The translations under genes and the position numbers were made by a program. Shown here one piece after another: positions 35,501-46,700 of a stretch of DNA of 64,000 nt. Numbering within the stretch: the first letter of the stretch is position 1; each line of letters starts with the position of its first letter. The notes below the pieces were generated by a model. The model saw only the letters and a list, made by a program, of their open reading frames with translations, searched no databases and was not told the origin of the DNA. Source of the stretch: Dentipellis sp. KUC8613 (lineage: Eukaryota > Basidiomycota > Agaricomycetes > Russulales > Hericiaceae); contig NSJX01000029.1 of NCBI GenBank assembly GCA_002286715.1, positions 62,001 through 126,000 on the forward strand, in the 5' to 3' direction.

Positions 35501-36741
35501 TTAGTGGGCACTGGCGCCCATCTCTCGGGGTTCGAACAGTCAAAGCCCTGGGGATACGAGTCCAGCCTGACCACCGTCACGTCACTCGAAGTCCTACAGG
35601 CTCAGACTCTTACGTACCCATAGATATCGACTGCACCCTGTTAACGCGAGTGGGTATATGCGCCCGAAGATGATACGGACACACTCACAGTGCCATTGAC
35701 GAAGTTCCTCCCTTCTCCGGGGTCATTATACGTGAGAGGCACGACGATCGACGAGTTGTGGTATGCAGCCTCCAACTCGGCGAAGTACTCTCCCGTAATC
35801 GCGTCCTGCGAGTACTCATTGTCTGCAAAGACACCAATCAAGAAAGGGTAGCATTTCGGCGGTTTGAACGTACGTACCGATCTGGATAGCAATCACCGGC
35901 CCTCCATTCGTAATCTGGTTCTTCTCCGTCTGCTCGATAATCCCACGAATATAATTCTGCCACGACGCCCTAAAGTCTGTCGCATTCGTCCTTAGCTCGC
36001 CCGCGACCTGGCTCGTCACCCAATGCGCAATGCCGCCCGCCGTCGTCTCCGCATTGATATACGGGCCCGGGCGCAGGACGATCCAGACGCCGGCGGCGAC
36101 GGCCGCGTCGTACAGCGGCTGGAGCGCGCGGAAGGAGTCGAAGTCGATGACGCCGGGTGAGGGATTGATCAGCGCCCAGTGCGTGTAGACGGAGACGCCG
36201 TTCAGGCCTGCGGCTTTGACTTTCTGGAGGATGTCGGGCCAGAGAGAAGGCACGGGCAGACGGAAGGTGTGGAATTCGCCGGAGCTAGGCTAGGGATGAA
36301 GGGGCCTGCAATTATGGGAATGGGGGGGACTCACTAGAGGAAGATACGCTGGCCTTGGAGAATAAGGCTGTACTCGTCCCATTGGATCACGTCCGTGCGG
36401 TTGTTGGACAGAAGGGTCTTGGGGGCGTCAGACGGCGCAGACGCGACGTCGCGCTCAGCCGGTGGGAAGAAACGCGCGACAAGGTCGCGGTAGTGGAATC
36501 CCGACAGGGCCTGTGGTAGGCTCGAAGCTGGGAGCGTCGGGAGGATCCATGTGACACTCAGCGCGAGCGACACAAAGCCCAGGAGCAGGTAGGTCGTCCA
36601 GTTCCTGCTCTTGCGCTTGTCCTCGCCAGTCGACGCGTAGAGAACCTCGGGCATCTTGCCTTGTGGTGGAGCACTTCTCCCTGGCCCATCGAGCTTTAAA
36701 TCGCTAGAAGGAATGTCATGGGGGAGACGATATTTGGACAT
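32513..36741 (-). CDS. GH35 beta-galactosidase, membrane-anchored
   Basis: A long multi-exon gene from ATG 36741 (MSKYRLPHDIPSSDLKLDG) to stop 32513-32515. A cytosolic tail of about 45 residues precedes one membrane helix (TYLLLGFVSLALSVTWILPT), giving a type II protein with the catalytic part outside. The GH35 domain reads VIQWDEYSLILQGQRIFL, HSGEFHTFR, VSVYTHWALINPSPG, WIVLRPGPYINAETTAGG and GGPVIAIQI-DNEYSQDA. The acid/base Glu is in DNEY (Asp where many members have Glu-Asn-Glu). The nucleophile Glu is at FPE, split by an intron from FQGGAFDPWG. Later regions match the beta-galactosidase domains 2 and 3 (VDTNAGALQLPQHVPNITL, PYRALLFVNGWMMGKRVSN) and the jelly-roll end (TVAVALWAMESV). It removes terminal beta-galactose from wall polysaccharides or glycans. 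An intron holds a TG microsatellite (33143-33165). Confidence 0.88.
33143..33165 (+). repeat. TG microsatellite in a GH35 intron
   Basis: An uninterrupted run of about eleven TG units is followed by GTGGG-like units, in a non-coding stretch between two GH35 exons. Confidence 0.8.
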
Positions 36742-37854
36742 CGCCGAGCAAGCTCCAGCGAGAGTGCGCAAAAGCAGCTATTCTGAGACGGAGAGCGCGA
36801 GGCAAGCGCCCTTGTGACCGCAAGTCCATGCAAGGACCGGATGACGGCATAACCAGCAGAAGTCGACGCGGGGCTCAGGTGGGCGCGTCCAACTCGCGCC
36901 GCGGTCCGTCGCGTTCATCACATGCTTCACACAACTCAACAGGAAAAAGAGCTGGCGTCGATAGTAGTAAAACACTTTGAACCGACTGAGCCAGTGGGTA
37001 TATTCAACACCTCGCGGTCTGTGCACTCATTGGCTTCGAAGAATAGCGCACGAACCCACGTGCATAGATGGTCTTTTTTCGCAGATGCGTGGGTCTCTGA
37101 CGGGTTTCGGGTCGCCCCAGGTATGGACATCGTGCTGCGCTTGCAAGTCCCGGAACTGGAAACTGACGCGACGTAGGATCCAGCTTATCCATCCAGATAC
37201 GAAGCTCGACCCGCAATCCAATCCACCATCCTTCGCCTCTGATGAACAGGCTCGCGCACTCGTCTCTCTGACTCCCTCCTTTGGCACGTCAGTTGACCGT
37301 CATGTCCGCGGGTCATCGAAAACAAGACGAGAGTGCACCTCAACATTGTTGGACCACGCATTGATGCTGTGAAGATTGTGAGTTGCGGTTTCATGCACAG
37401 ATGGCAGATCTCTGCCAATTGTGAAACCGTGATATCCGAAGTCGAATCGTACGACCAAGACCTGGATCCAAAGACATCGTACAGCGCGTTTACTGCCTCA
37501 GTGGCTGTGAACCACATCGCCATCCGCTGCCTGATCATCGTCTGCCACTTCGCACGACACGATTCTACAGCAAGGCATCTTCTTCTTTCCGTCAAGCACA
37601 GATATCTTCGAACATTACACCGGTTTGCTCCGCACGGTGTGTCTGATCGTGTCCACGCAGAGACAATTATGGGTAGGTACCTGGTTGAGCGTCCCCCACG
37701 CGAACACGTACCCAACCCGCGGGAAGGGTGTGCGTCGGCAACAACATCATAATCAGATCTTCTTGCACTGAAAGAGGATGTCGACGGCTGTCTGTCTCTT
37801 GCATCTGGGATATAAGTAAACAGTGTAACATATTTGGCACTGTGAATCCCCCAA
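36742..37854. other. Intergenic, divergent promoters of GH35 and DUF6534 gene
   Basis: About 1.1 kb with normal base composition and normal CpG frequency. Open frames overlap on both strands and match no family. It is the left flank of the CpG-poor block and shows how sharply that block begins. Confidence 0.5.
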
Positions 37855-39791
37855 TGACTGGTATGTCCCCTCCGCCACTTACCCTTGCTTCGACTGTGGG
37901 TGCCCTCTATGGTGGACTACTTGGCATGACATTGTACGTATACCCATGATATCTGGTCATATGTTTCTAACTCATGTCATTCATGACAGCTTGTATGGGG
38001 TTACAACCATACAGAGCTACATATATTTTCAGATGTATTCTCAAGACAAATGGATCAATAAGTTGATTGTGAGTGGGTACAGTACCTGATGTTTGATTAT
38101 GAAGAACCTCACATCCTGTGTTCAGGTTGCAGTATTGTGGTATGTACACAGGTATCTGTTGTGTATCTACTGGGCTGATGGTAATTTCTGGAGGATGCTG
38201 GATACAGTGCATTCCATTCTTATTGCTTATGGGGTGTATATATGTTTAGTTTCAGCCCTGAATACCTCATTGGTGGCTATGTTTTTGGGACCAATGCCAA
38301 GGTGCATGATTTTGCTCAGGACAGGATATGCTTTGACTGACTTCACTCTGCATGTTGAACAGATCATTAGTGGTGTGTCTTATCCTACTATTCCTCCTTA
38401 TTGTACTGAATTTGTGCCATGTCTCAGACCACATTGTTATTGACTGTAAGCTATCTAGAATTGATCTCATATTTCTCTGACCCAATTTGCAGATAATCAA
38501 TGATACAATTGTCAGATTGTATGCTTAATCCCACTTCTATGTGCAGTCAACATTTATTGAATGATGTTGCATGATTTAGCTTCTATTGGATGAGGATATG
38601 GAAATGTATGCCCAAACTCAATACCATTCTCCTTCCAAGGTTCTTGACCATTTTTATAGTGAGCAAAGGCAATAAAGTCATCACTGGATCAATTGTAAGT
38701 ACTCAATGAATTTCTTATTTGGATATTGTACTTACACATATGCTAGGCCATCCTCAACCTGTCACCAATAGGTAATTCTGTGAAAAATATCTCCATCTGA
38801 TATACCTTCTGATTCATTGCCATTAGGAACTGGAGCTTGTATGTATAGCTTTCTACTATCCTAGTGATTCCTTGATGCTATTGAGATGATTTATTGCCAG
38901 ACTATCTAGTCAAATTGTGAAAAGATACATCAACATTATTCCTTTTGAATGATATTGACTCCATACTCCAGGTACAAAGCTACAGCTCTCATTGATGTTC
39001 TCAAAGTCCAAGTGAGTGTTCTTTATCTTTTGAGCCTCTCTCTCAACTTTGGAGACCTGATGGATATATCAGGCTCCAGTTTACCCTCTCCTGGGATCTG
39101 CATGTGCTGCAGATTGGTGCATTTCAATTGTCATGTCAATTCTCCTCTGGAGGATGCAGACTTCAATCAAAGAGTTAGTTGATTTCATATCTTATCAACC
39201 ATTAAAACTGATTTGCATCAGGACAAAGACCCTCATCAATACATTGATTCTTTTTGCACTGTCTACTGGCTTGATCCCCAGGTATGAGTGAATACATCCA
39301 AGATGTCATGCAATTGAAACAGACTTCCAGTGTTTTTGCGATTGTGATTTTGGTCTTAGTAGGATTTTTTGTCCTTGATTTCTCCAATATCTTGCTCATG
39401 TATCATGGCAGTTTGCAACTCAACAAGGTCTAGTCTGGCTTGGCCTGTACTTCATCTTCAACAAATGTAAGTCTTGGCACTTCATTGATCATTGATGGAC
39501 TCCAGATCTTATATATTATCTCAGTATATATTTGCAGTCTCTTGAGTGCACTCAATAACCGTGCATCCCTGAAACAACATAGAAATCAACTGGATGACCC
39601 AGTGATATTCCCCTTGTCTAGGCTGAAGCTCTCAGATCACACTACTGCAGGTTATCCCAGCAAGGTGAGACTGTTTTTGGTCTCAGCTTGCCATTTTTCT
39701 CACCCAGACAAATTCTTGTTAGCTTGCTGTCAAAGTTGAGACTCATGTTGACCAGCTTAGGGATCCATCAGTCACAGCAGGTAAGCTTTGA
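37855..39791 (+). CDS. DUF6534 multi-pass membrane protein in a CpG-depleted block
   Basis: The gene starts at ATG 37855 (MTGMSPPPLTLASTVGALYG) and has about a dozen exons; the last exon and end are approximate. After splicing the product follows the DUF6534 plan of seven helices: LYGVTTIQSYIYFQMYSQD, LIVAVLWMLDTVHSILIAYG, VRFFYWMRIWKLSKGNKVIT, then LLGSACAADWCISIVMSILL and WRMQTSIK, TKTLINTLILFALSTGLIP, SVFAIVILVL, GLVWLGLYFIFNKLYICSLL and SALNNRASL. All introns used have GT donors and AG acceptors and keep phase, except that one middle exon (about 38245-38440) could be joined in more than one way. The family is common in mushrooms and its function is unknown. Unlike its paralogue at 47565-49945, nearly all of this gene lacks CpG and is A+T-rich. 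I judge it intact, not a clear pseudogene. Confidence 0.72.
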
Positions 39792-40111
39792 TGTTTTCAT
39801 TCACTTATATGAGTTCTCAATTTCCATGCAGTTCAGCTGCATAGTCAAAGTCTTGATTACAATGCTGTATAAAGTCAAATTTTGCTCATTTCTTGATTGT
39901 CTGCCTTTCCAGTAACCTTCCCTCCATTTTTCTTTTTTTATCTCATTTGCACTGGTGGCAATGTATCTTCCTCTGAACTCAGATCTTGGTTTTTACTCCT
40001 TCCATGTATGAACAGAGAATCCCACTCCATAGAAATTGACCTCTATTTCTTGTCTGTAATATATACTCACACAATCATACTTAAAAATGACATGTATGTT
40101 CTACATGAGTC
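37939..40111. other. CpG desert with sharp edges
   Basis: Counting by eye, the block has only two CpG dinucleotides (39339 and 39560) in 2,173 bp, and none over 37939-39338. TpG and CpA are frequent and G+C is low. CpG is common directly outside, at 37937 and before, and from 40112 on. The block starts at the end of exon 1 of the DUF6534 gene and ends about 40 bp before tRNA-Pro. Confidence 0.9.
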
Positions 40112-40149
40112 CGAGTCATGGAGGACATAAAAGAGAAAAACAATGCTCG
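39792..40149. other. 3' flank of the DUF6534 gene, still CpG-free
   Basis: About 350 bp of A+T-rich sequence with oligo-T tracts and short frames. No coding sequence is recognised. CpG returns at 40112. Confidence 0.6.
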
Positions 40150-40246
40150 GGCCTGGCCGGGAATTGAACCCGGGACCTCCTCCAATTCGGTTCTCCAAGC
40201 GATCTTCGAACCCTAAGAAGGAATCATACTACTAGACCACCAGGCC
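40150..40246 (-). tRNA. tRNA-Pro (AGG) with 26-nt intron
   Basis: The minus strand folds as GGCCTGG acceptor, GTCT/TGAT D-stem with AGTAGTA loop, CCTTC anticodon stem, loop TTAGGG (anticodon AGG), a 26-nt intron, T38, GGAGG, AGGTC variable, CCGGG-TTCAATT-CCCGG T-arm and CCAGGCC. The acceptor stem is fully paired, and the discriminator base is C as usual in eukaryotic proline tRNAs. TTTTT follows downstream at about 40136-40140. Confidence 0.9.
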
Positions 40247-40635
40247 GATGACAGGATATAAATTGTGCGTCATATCACCTGAAGATGCCGAGACGCCAGC
40301 AGTTACCTGAGAGCGTTGATATACCGTAAAGGCAGCCATAGAAGCGTTGCGAGACTCGCAAGCCCAAGAGCTGCGTCTCATAGCTGTCATGATTCTGCGC
40401 GTGGTGAGTATGCAGCCAGCTGATCGATACGCCGGTAAATGGCTCGCATCTCGAGCCGCCTGGCCCCGCTGATATCATAGGACCACCAGTTTCCACCGCA
40501 CTCTTCAGACACACGCGCGCTCCAGCCGTGACCCACCTCCGACCCACCGTCTCCCACTTCCACACTTCCCCACCCTCACGAACCCAGAAGACCCCCGAAC
40601 CAAACACAAACCCGAACTTAAACTTAAACCACACG
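40247..40635. other. Intergenic upstream of the GFA-domain gene
   Basis: About 390 bp with ordinary CpG content. The right end is C-rich and holds the leader of the GFA gene. No other feature seen. Confidence 0.5.
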
Positions 40636-41352
40636 ATGCCTCTCGAGCTCAAAGGCAGCTGCCACTGCGGCGCGGTGCGCTTCAGCGTGCAGAGCAGCAC
40701 GCCCGTGCCGTACCAGCTCTGCGTGTGCTCGATCTGCCGCAAGGTCGGCGGCGTCGGCGGCTCGGTCAATCTCGGCGCGCACTCGAAGACGCTCAAGATC
40801 ACGCAGGGGAAGGAGCATATCAAGTGCGCTTCTAATATCCGTCCTAGTCTAGTCTAGTCCCCGCCAGAGTCGATGAGTTTGACTGCTGGATATTGACATG
40901 CGTGCGCGGTGGATAGGGTGTACAAGGCCGTGATGGACCGCGACACGCCGAAGGAGCACTTCGCGTCGTCCGAGCGCAATTTCTGCGCGCTGTGCTCGAG
41001 CATGCTGTGGTTGTACGACGAGCACTGGTGCGTCTCTTCCCTTCCTCGCTGCCCCTGATCCTAGACCACTGGATCCTTCGCCCTGACCGCGAGGTATGAA
41101 CAGGCCAGAGCTCCTGCACCCCTTCGCGTCCGCGATCGACTCGCCAGAGCTCAAGCCGCCCGAGACGATGGTGCGTTCTTATGTCTGCTTTCATTGCCCA
41201 GTCTGGAGGCCTGTGTTTTGCAGGTCATCGTCCGCAACGACTCCAAGCCCGCGTACGTTCGGCTTCCCGAGGGCGATAAGGAGGTACATGAGGTGTACGG
41301 GCCCTTCTCGATTGAGGAGTGGCACAAGAAACATGGGGAGTACATTCACTGA
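40636..41352 (+). CDS. GFA/CENP-V-type zinc protein
   Basis: Four exons, 40636-40823, 40917-41027, 41104-41170 and 41224-41352, give 164 residues. The fold is the GFA (Mss4-like) zinc-binding domain named after glutathione-dependent formaldehyde-activating enzyme; many fungal members have no proven activity. Zinc-ligand cysteines are in KGSCHCGAVRF, CVCSICRKVGG and NFCALCSSMLW. Here the middle motif is CSICRK, as in most members. The C-terminal part (RLPEGDKEVHEVYGPFSIEE) is typical for basidiomycete copies. The first ATG after a leader gives exactly the family start. Its partner is unknown. Confidence 0.88.
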
Positions 41353-41603
41353 GCCGTATTGGTCTGTAACAAAAGGAACATGCAAGCGTGTAAGAATAGT
41401 ATGAATGAAGTCGAGTTACCTCATGGCCTTCCCGCAAACGTTAGTCTCGTCATTCCCGGCAGCATATCAAACGAATGTCCCTGAGGCCCTAGATTACAAA
41501 GTACATGTACGAGATACATTCTGAAACGAAATGTGCGAACATAAAACAGCCAACCATCGACATACGAAACATGACGTGCGCGAGCGCGCTCAGAGACTCA
41601 AGT

Positions 41604-43436
41604 TCACTTCTTGGTCTTCGCCTTTTTGCTCCCGGCCCCATCCTTCTCCTCATTCTATAGTCCTCGTCAGAAAGTGACGTGATACCAGATCTAACAGAAA
41701 CATACCTTCCGCTTGCCCTTGCCAGTCTTTGCGTCCTTGCCGGTCTTCGCGTCCTTGCCTTTCGCCGCAGACTTCTTCGCGTCCTCTGGCTTCGCTTTGA
41801 CTGTAAAGAATCCATCCAATCGTCCTTGCTGCTTGGCATTCAGGAACTTCGACAGCTTTTCCGCGCCTTTGCGCACGCGCTCCTCGCTGTTGGGGTCCCG
41901 CACATCAGGCATCGCCTCACTGCAATAATAGAGACACAACGCACTTGAACCCTTTCTCCTCGACCAAGAACTTTACAAGCCCATCGACATCGGGAGCTGT
42001 CCACTCCAGCTGTGCCAGTCAGTGAAGTGAAAAGGTACGAGGGGCCAACGCTATTTACCTCGAGCTCGTCTGCAGGGACGACGTCAGGCTTCTCGAAGAT
42101 CTTCTTCGCCTGCTCCCATGGCCACTCCTCGGGAACCTGCACACCACCTTTCTTCTTCTTCCCGTCGTCTGCGGTGTCCTCTTTCGCCGCTTGCCTAGTC
42201 GTAATGAGCATAAGCATACGTCGCGGATACGAGTGCTAGGCAACGTACTTTTCTCGCAGGTGCTCGACAACAGGTCCCAGACCACCATGCTCTCGTATGA
42301 GTTTGAGCGCCGATTTCGGACCGACGCCCTTGATAGGCTCCAGGTAGTCGCATCCCAGTAGGATGCACAGATCAATAAACTGTGGGGCAGCCTGAGTATT
42401 TCATTCGCAACGTTCGTAGCCAGGATCCATACCTGGGACATGTCCATCTCCAAGCCCTCGAGCGCTTTGCTAAGGTTAATCTCGCTAATCGGTTGCTTCT
42501 TCGCCTCCGAGAATGTGAGATGTCGGTAGAGCACGGGCGCGTTGAATGTCAGCGTGTCCATATCTTCTGAGCCTGCTGCAAAGACCTATGGTCTAGTCAG
42601 CCGCTGCCATAGGAAGAATTAACGAACATATTTCACTGACCTTTCCACCGCGCGCGAGCTCGGCACACTGTGCCTCGGCTTCTGATGGCGCCTGTAGAGA
42701 TGTGAGAGGTTGCACTGAGGAACACGCAGGTAGGACTTACAACCACGACCGGAATGCCCATCAGTTTCAACAGTCTTCGGCACTCCTCGTTATGCTCTTT
42801 CGTCACTCGCACTGTTCGCCTCGAGAAACGATCCACATCCTCCGCCGTTCCTACACCATTACGCTCAGTGACCGAACACTCATCAGGGCGTGAGTACGCA
42901 CCGGTCTCTTTTGCCTCCTCGCCGCCCTCCTTTGCTTCTTCTCGTCGCTCGAAGCGTTTCGCGAGCTGCGACCGAAGTGAGCATACACGAGAATGTAGTT
43001 GAATTAGATAAGGATACGCACCACACCAGCTTTCAACTCGGGCGGCTTCCCATCGAACACATACGCCGGCTTAATCCCATTCTCCACAATCCGAATCGTG
43101 CGGTAAAAGAAGCCCATCAAATGACTGACCGTCGCCACCCCACAGCCAATCAGCCATCCCCACCCCACATACATGCAAAACGGCCGACACGCACCTGGTC
43201 GTCTCGCCCGCGTCGTTCGTCAGCATCTCGCCGTCCTTCTGCCTCACCGCAATGAGGAACTGGTATATCGACATCGACGCGTCGATCGCGACTTTGCGCC
43301 CGAAGAGCGTCTTGATGTCGTGTTCCTGCGTCCGGCCTCGTTCGCGTGCGGCGGGCCTGAGAGACGGCAGGCGACGCACCTGGATTGCCTTTGGCGCGTG
43401 CTCGGAGATGAGCGCGGTCAGTCCTTTGATGCCCAT
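41604..43436 (-). CDS. fen1: Flap endonuclease 1 (FEN1/Rad27)
   Basis: A gene on the minus strand from ATG 43436 to stop 41604 with about ten exons. FEN1 is a structure-specific 5' nuclease that removes RNA-DNA flaps in Okazaki-fragment maturation and works in long-patch repair. Visible motifs: [18 protein letters not shown], the N-terminal metal site [40 protein letters not shown] and [29 protein letters not shown] (catalytic EAEAQ), [10 protein letters not shown], the helix-hairpin-helix [20 protein letters not shown], and the PCNA-binding QGRLDGFF. The Lys-rich tail ([17 protein letters not shown]) follows the PCNA box. All catalytic carboxylates expected are present. It is divergent from the YEATS gene with a 301-bp shared promoter. 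Confidence 0.93.
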
Positions 43437-43737
43437 CGCGAATTTTGTTCGCTCTTTGTCGATGGAGTGAAGGAAGAGGGGATAAAGTGGGGTCGAGGGC
43501 GGGAAGCGGATGGGAGAGTCAAGCTCAGGCTGCGGCGGCGTCGGAGGAAATGAACGCGCGTGACAGCATGACGCGCGTGGACGCGAGCGTGACAGTTCTG
43601 GCGCGCTTGGTCACGGTGCGTCACAGCGGGCCGCGGCCGAGGAGGCCGAGCTAGCTTTGGGATTTTGGTCAGCTTGCATCTCGACGTTCACTTTGACCGT
43701 TCAGCACGACTTGGACACAGATCGAACGAGGAAAGAT
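43437..43737. promoter_or_regulatory. Shared bidirectional promoter of FEN1 and YEATS genes
   Basis: Only 301 bp separate the start codons of a minus-strand and a plus-strand gene for DNA replication and chromatin. The region is GC-rich around GACGCG motifs (an ACGCGT-like MCB half element, GACGCGTG near 43569-43575), as expected for cell-cycle-linked promoters. The MCB reading is an inference. Confidence 0.5.
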
Positions 43738-46700
43738 ATGTTGGACAGTGAGTCTGGCGCTGGATGGCAGGTGAGGAAGAAGCGCAAGAGATCCTACAGC
43801 TCGTCAAGCTCAGAACACGAGAGCGGTGAGTGCTGCAATTTCTTTGATTCCGTTCTCAGGTTATAACTCTTCTAGTAGATGCCTCTACGCATGACTTAGC
43901 CAGGCAAATTGTGTTGGAAGAGCTAGATCTCGAAACGAGAATCCGACAGCGATTACAAGAAACCATACAATCGCGAATCACCTGGGCACTGCTGCTTCAG
44001 GAATCACTCGACAGAGATAACACAAATACGAGTAAGGAGCTCTCTGCTTTTGACCGAGTATATGCTGCATACAATACTCATTTCTGTAGCCTCTATCCAG
44101 CGACAAGGTGCGAATGACTTCCAGGCCGCCGCTCTCGACGCTCTCGAAGCTCTTGAGCAACCCTGCCTCCCTCTCTTCTCCCGCGAACTACTCCCCCTCC
44201 CGGGCCCATCCCTCCGCCTCCCATCAACCACATCCACTCCTGCGCCCTCCTCTCTTCCCTCACTTACACCTCCAACACGCCCAGACACACGCCGCACGCG
44301 CCGCGAGCGACCGCAGCACCCCGTACGTCCGCTTGTGAAGCTGCTTTTCCTGCGCAACACCGCGCTCTCCCCGCCCGCGCTCGCGAAGCTTGCATGCCCG
44401 GACTGCGCGCGCACAGACTTCCCGAGCGTGCAGGGCCTGCTGAACCACTGCCGCCTCGGGCACGCGCGCGAGTTCGGCAGCCACGACGACTGCATCCAGA
44501 CGTGCGCGGTGCCCGTGCCGCCGGACGAGCGCGAGTTCGTGCTCGCGCACGGCACAGAGCTCGCCGAGGCGAGTCTTCCTGGTCTGCGCAGGCTGTTCGA
44601 GATCGCCGTCGGCAGCGCGACGGCGCATACACCTGCACCTACGCCTCCGCCTGCGGATGCGGGTGCTGCGAAGGAGGACGAAGGAAAGGCGCAGGTACAG
44701 AGAACGAGCACGGTGCTTTCCAGGACACTGGGACACCATATCGACACGCCGGCGCTGGCTCCTTTTCTTGGGCGCACCGCGAAGCGCAGATGCATACAAG
44801 TACACGATGAGAATGCGCCGGTCGATATCATGGGCTTGACTACCACCTTAGGGCATGAACAGCGGAAAGTCAAACCCCATTGGCGCATGGCATACCACCA
44901 CCGGAGCGCCGCGCGCCCAGCGCTCGATATGGAGGAGGCAACCTCGGACGGCGCTGCACTACGGGATGCTGCGAGCGAGATGGGCGCGCAGATGCCGCTG
45001 GATGCGGCGGGGAGCCGGTTCCATATCCTTGCGCGGGTATCTGTGACAGATCGTAGTCTGTGGCTGCCACAAAGTAAGTCGTTTTGAATGCGCGATATCA
45101 GATACTGATACACGCGCGCCTGTGCAGACCGCCGCCCACCCGCGCATCCCGAACATACGCACCGGTGGATGCTCTCAGTCGATTCCCCATCCTACGTGAG
45201 CCCGCTGTCCTCGCATGCAAACGCAATACTGATAACGATCTATTGCTCTCCTTGAAACCCGACAAAACAATACCCTTGCCATCCTGATCTGGACCCGGAC
45301 TGGGCTTCCAACAGAGTCTTCATATCACCGCATTCCTCGCAAAAATGACAGTGACATGTCTGTCCTCGCCGCCGCCCGCGTCGCTGATAGAACCGCTGGA
45401 GATCACCGCGCCGCCGTTCGCCGCCACGAGCACGACCGACCGGCCGTTCCTCGCGCGCGTCGCGCTGACGTGGGTCGGCGCGCAGAACCCCGTAATGGAA
45501 GTCGAGCACTGGGTCGAGGTACGTGTCCGCTGCCCCTCGGGCTTCCCTCCCTTCTCTTCTCTTCTCTTCCCACATGCATGTATTTATACCTATGTACGCA
45601 TACGTGCCTGCGCCCGACGTAACACCGCTCAAAGCTCGACGCGCTCAAGTCCGCAAGTCCGGCCGTCGGCGATGAACAGGTCCTAGACGTCGAGCTCGAC
45701 CGCACGACCGAGCTGCTCCCGGCGCGGCCTGCCGCAAACAGACTCGCGCCCGCGCTGTGGGAGCGCAGTGTCACCCCGAAGACGCCCGCGGAGAAACCGA
45801 ATCCGCAGGGGCCTGCGTCTCGCGGCGCCGGTGCTGTAAGTGGCGTCCAGCAGCATCACGACAGCCCGCACCAGGACCCCCGTATGTGTGTCTTCTTCCC
45901 CGGCCTGTCCACGGCTAATCAAACCGTCTTTCCGAATCCGTCTCCAGCCTTCGCAAATTTGCTGCGCTCCTTGCTTCCGCGGTTCCCGCTGACCCTCCAG
46001 GGTGCGTTAGCTCGTCGTCTGTCCCCCGAGATGAAAGATCCTCATACACGCTTGCGCAGATATCAAAGGCCGGGGGGTTCCGCAGGTCCCATACAAGCTC
46101 GTTGCTTCTTCTGCACAATTTTCGGCTCTCGTGCCCGGGCGGCGCAAGGCCATCGAAGTAAGTTTTCAGTCTATTACCGTCACATGCGTTAATTAAGGGT
46201 GCAACCTTATTTTCCCAGTGGGGCCGCGCGCGCGCCCTCCAGGCCGCATACGAGCACGCCCGACAAGGATCGCCGGCGGAAGCAGCCTGCGAAAAATTGA
46301 GCACGGCGAATGTCTTTTGCTGGCTGCGCGACCAAGGCCTCTCGCTGCGCGCGCCGCCGGAAAAGGCGAATCCTCCCACAGACAGGGCCGCGGGAAGTGG
46401 GGATCAAAGCATCGGCGCTGCAGAGAATTCGAAGCCCAGCCCGCCGGCGATCGCGAGCCTCAGATCAGACGCGACCGTCGCATTCGGATTCTGCCCCTCG
46501 TGCGGTTGCAATCTGGGAACGCATGCCCCATTGGGCGCACCGGGCCCGCGCGTGTGCTGCGTCGCGCCGGGCCCGGTCCCGCGCCTGCCGCTGCTCGACG
46601 TGCGAGCATTTCTCGCAGACGCAGTGGGCGAGGAACAGGCAGCGCCAGGCCCGCTGCGAAAGCATTCGGGCAGCTTCGCGTGGAGTGCGCGCGACCTGGC

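Noticed and set aside
38093..38443. 116-codon ORF in the CpG desert taken as a separate gene
   Set aside because: It reads through introns; spliced exons of the DUF6534 gene explain the sequence better.
37939..40111. RIP-like mutated transposon remnant
   Set aside because: No transposon motif is present, and the exons keep conserved DUF6534 sequence with working splice signals, unlike RIP-damaged DNA full of stops.
44004..45113. 369-codon minus-strand ORF
   Set aside because: Antisense shadow of the YEATS protein exons with no family features.
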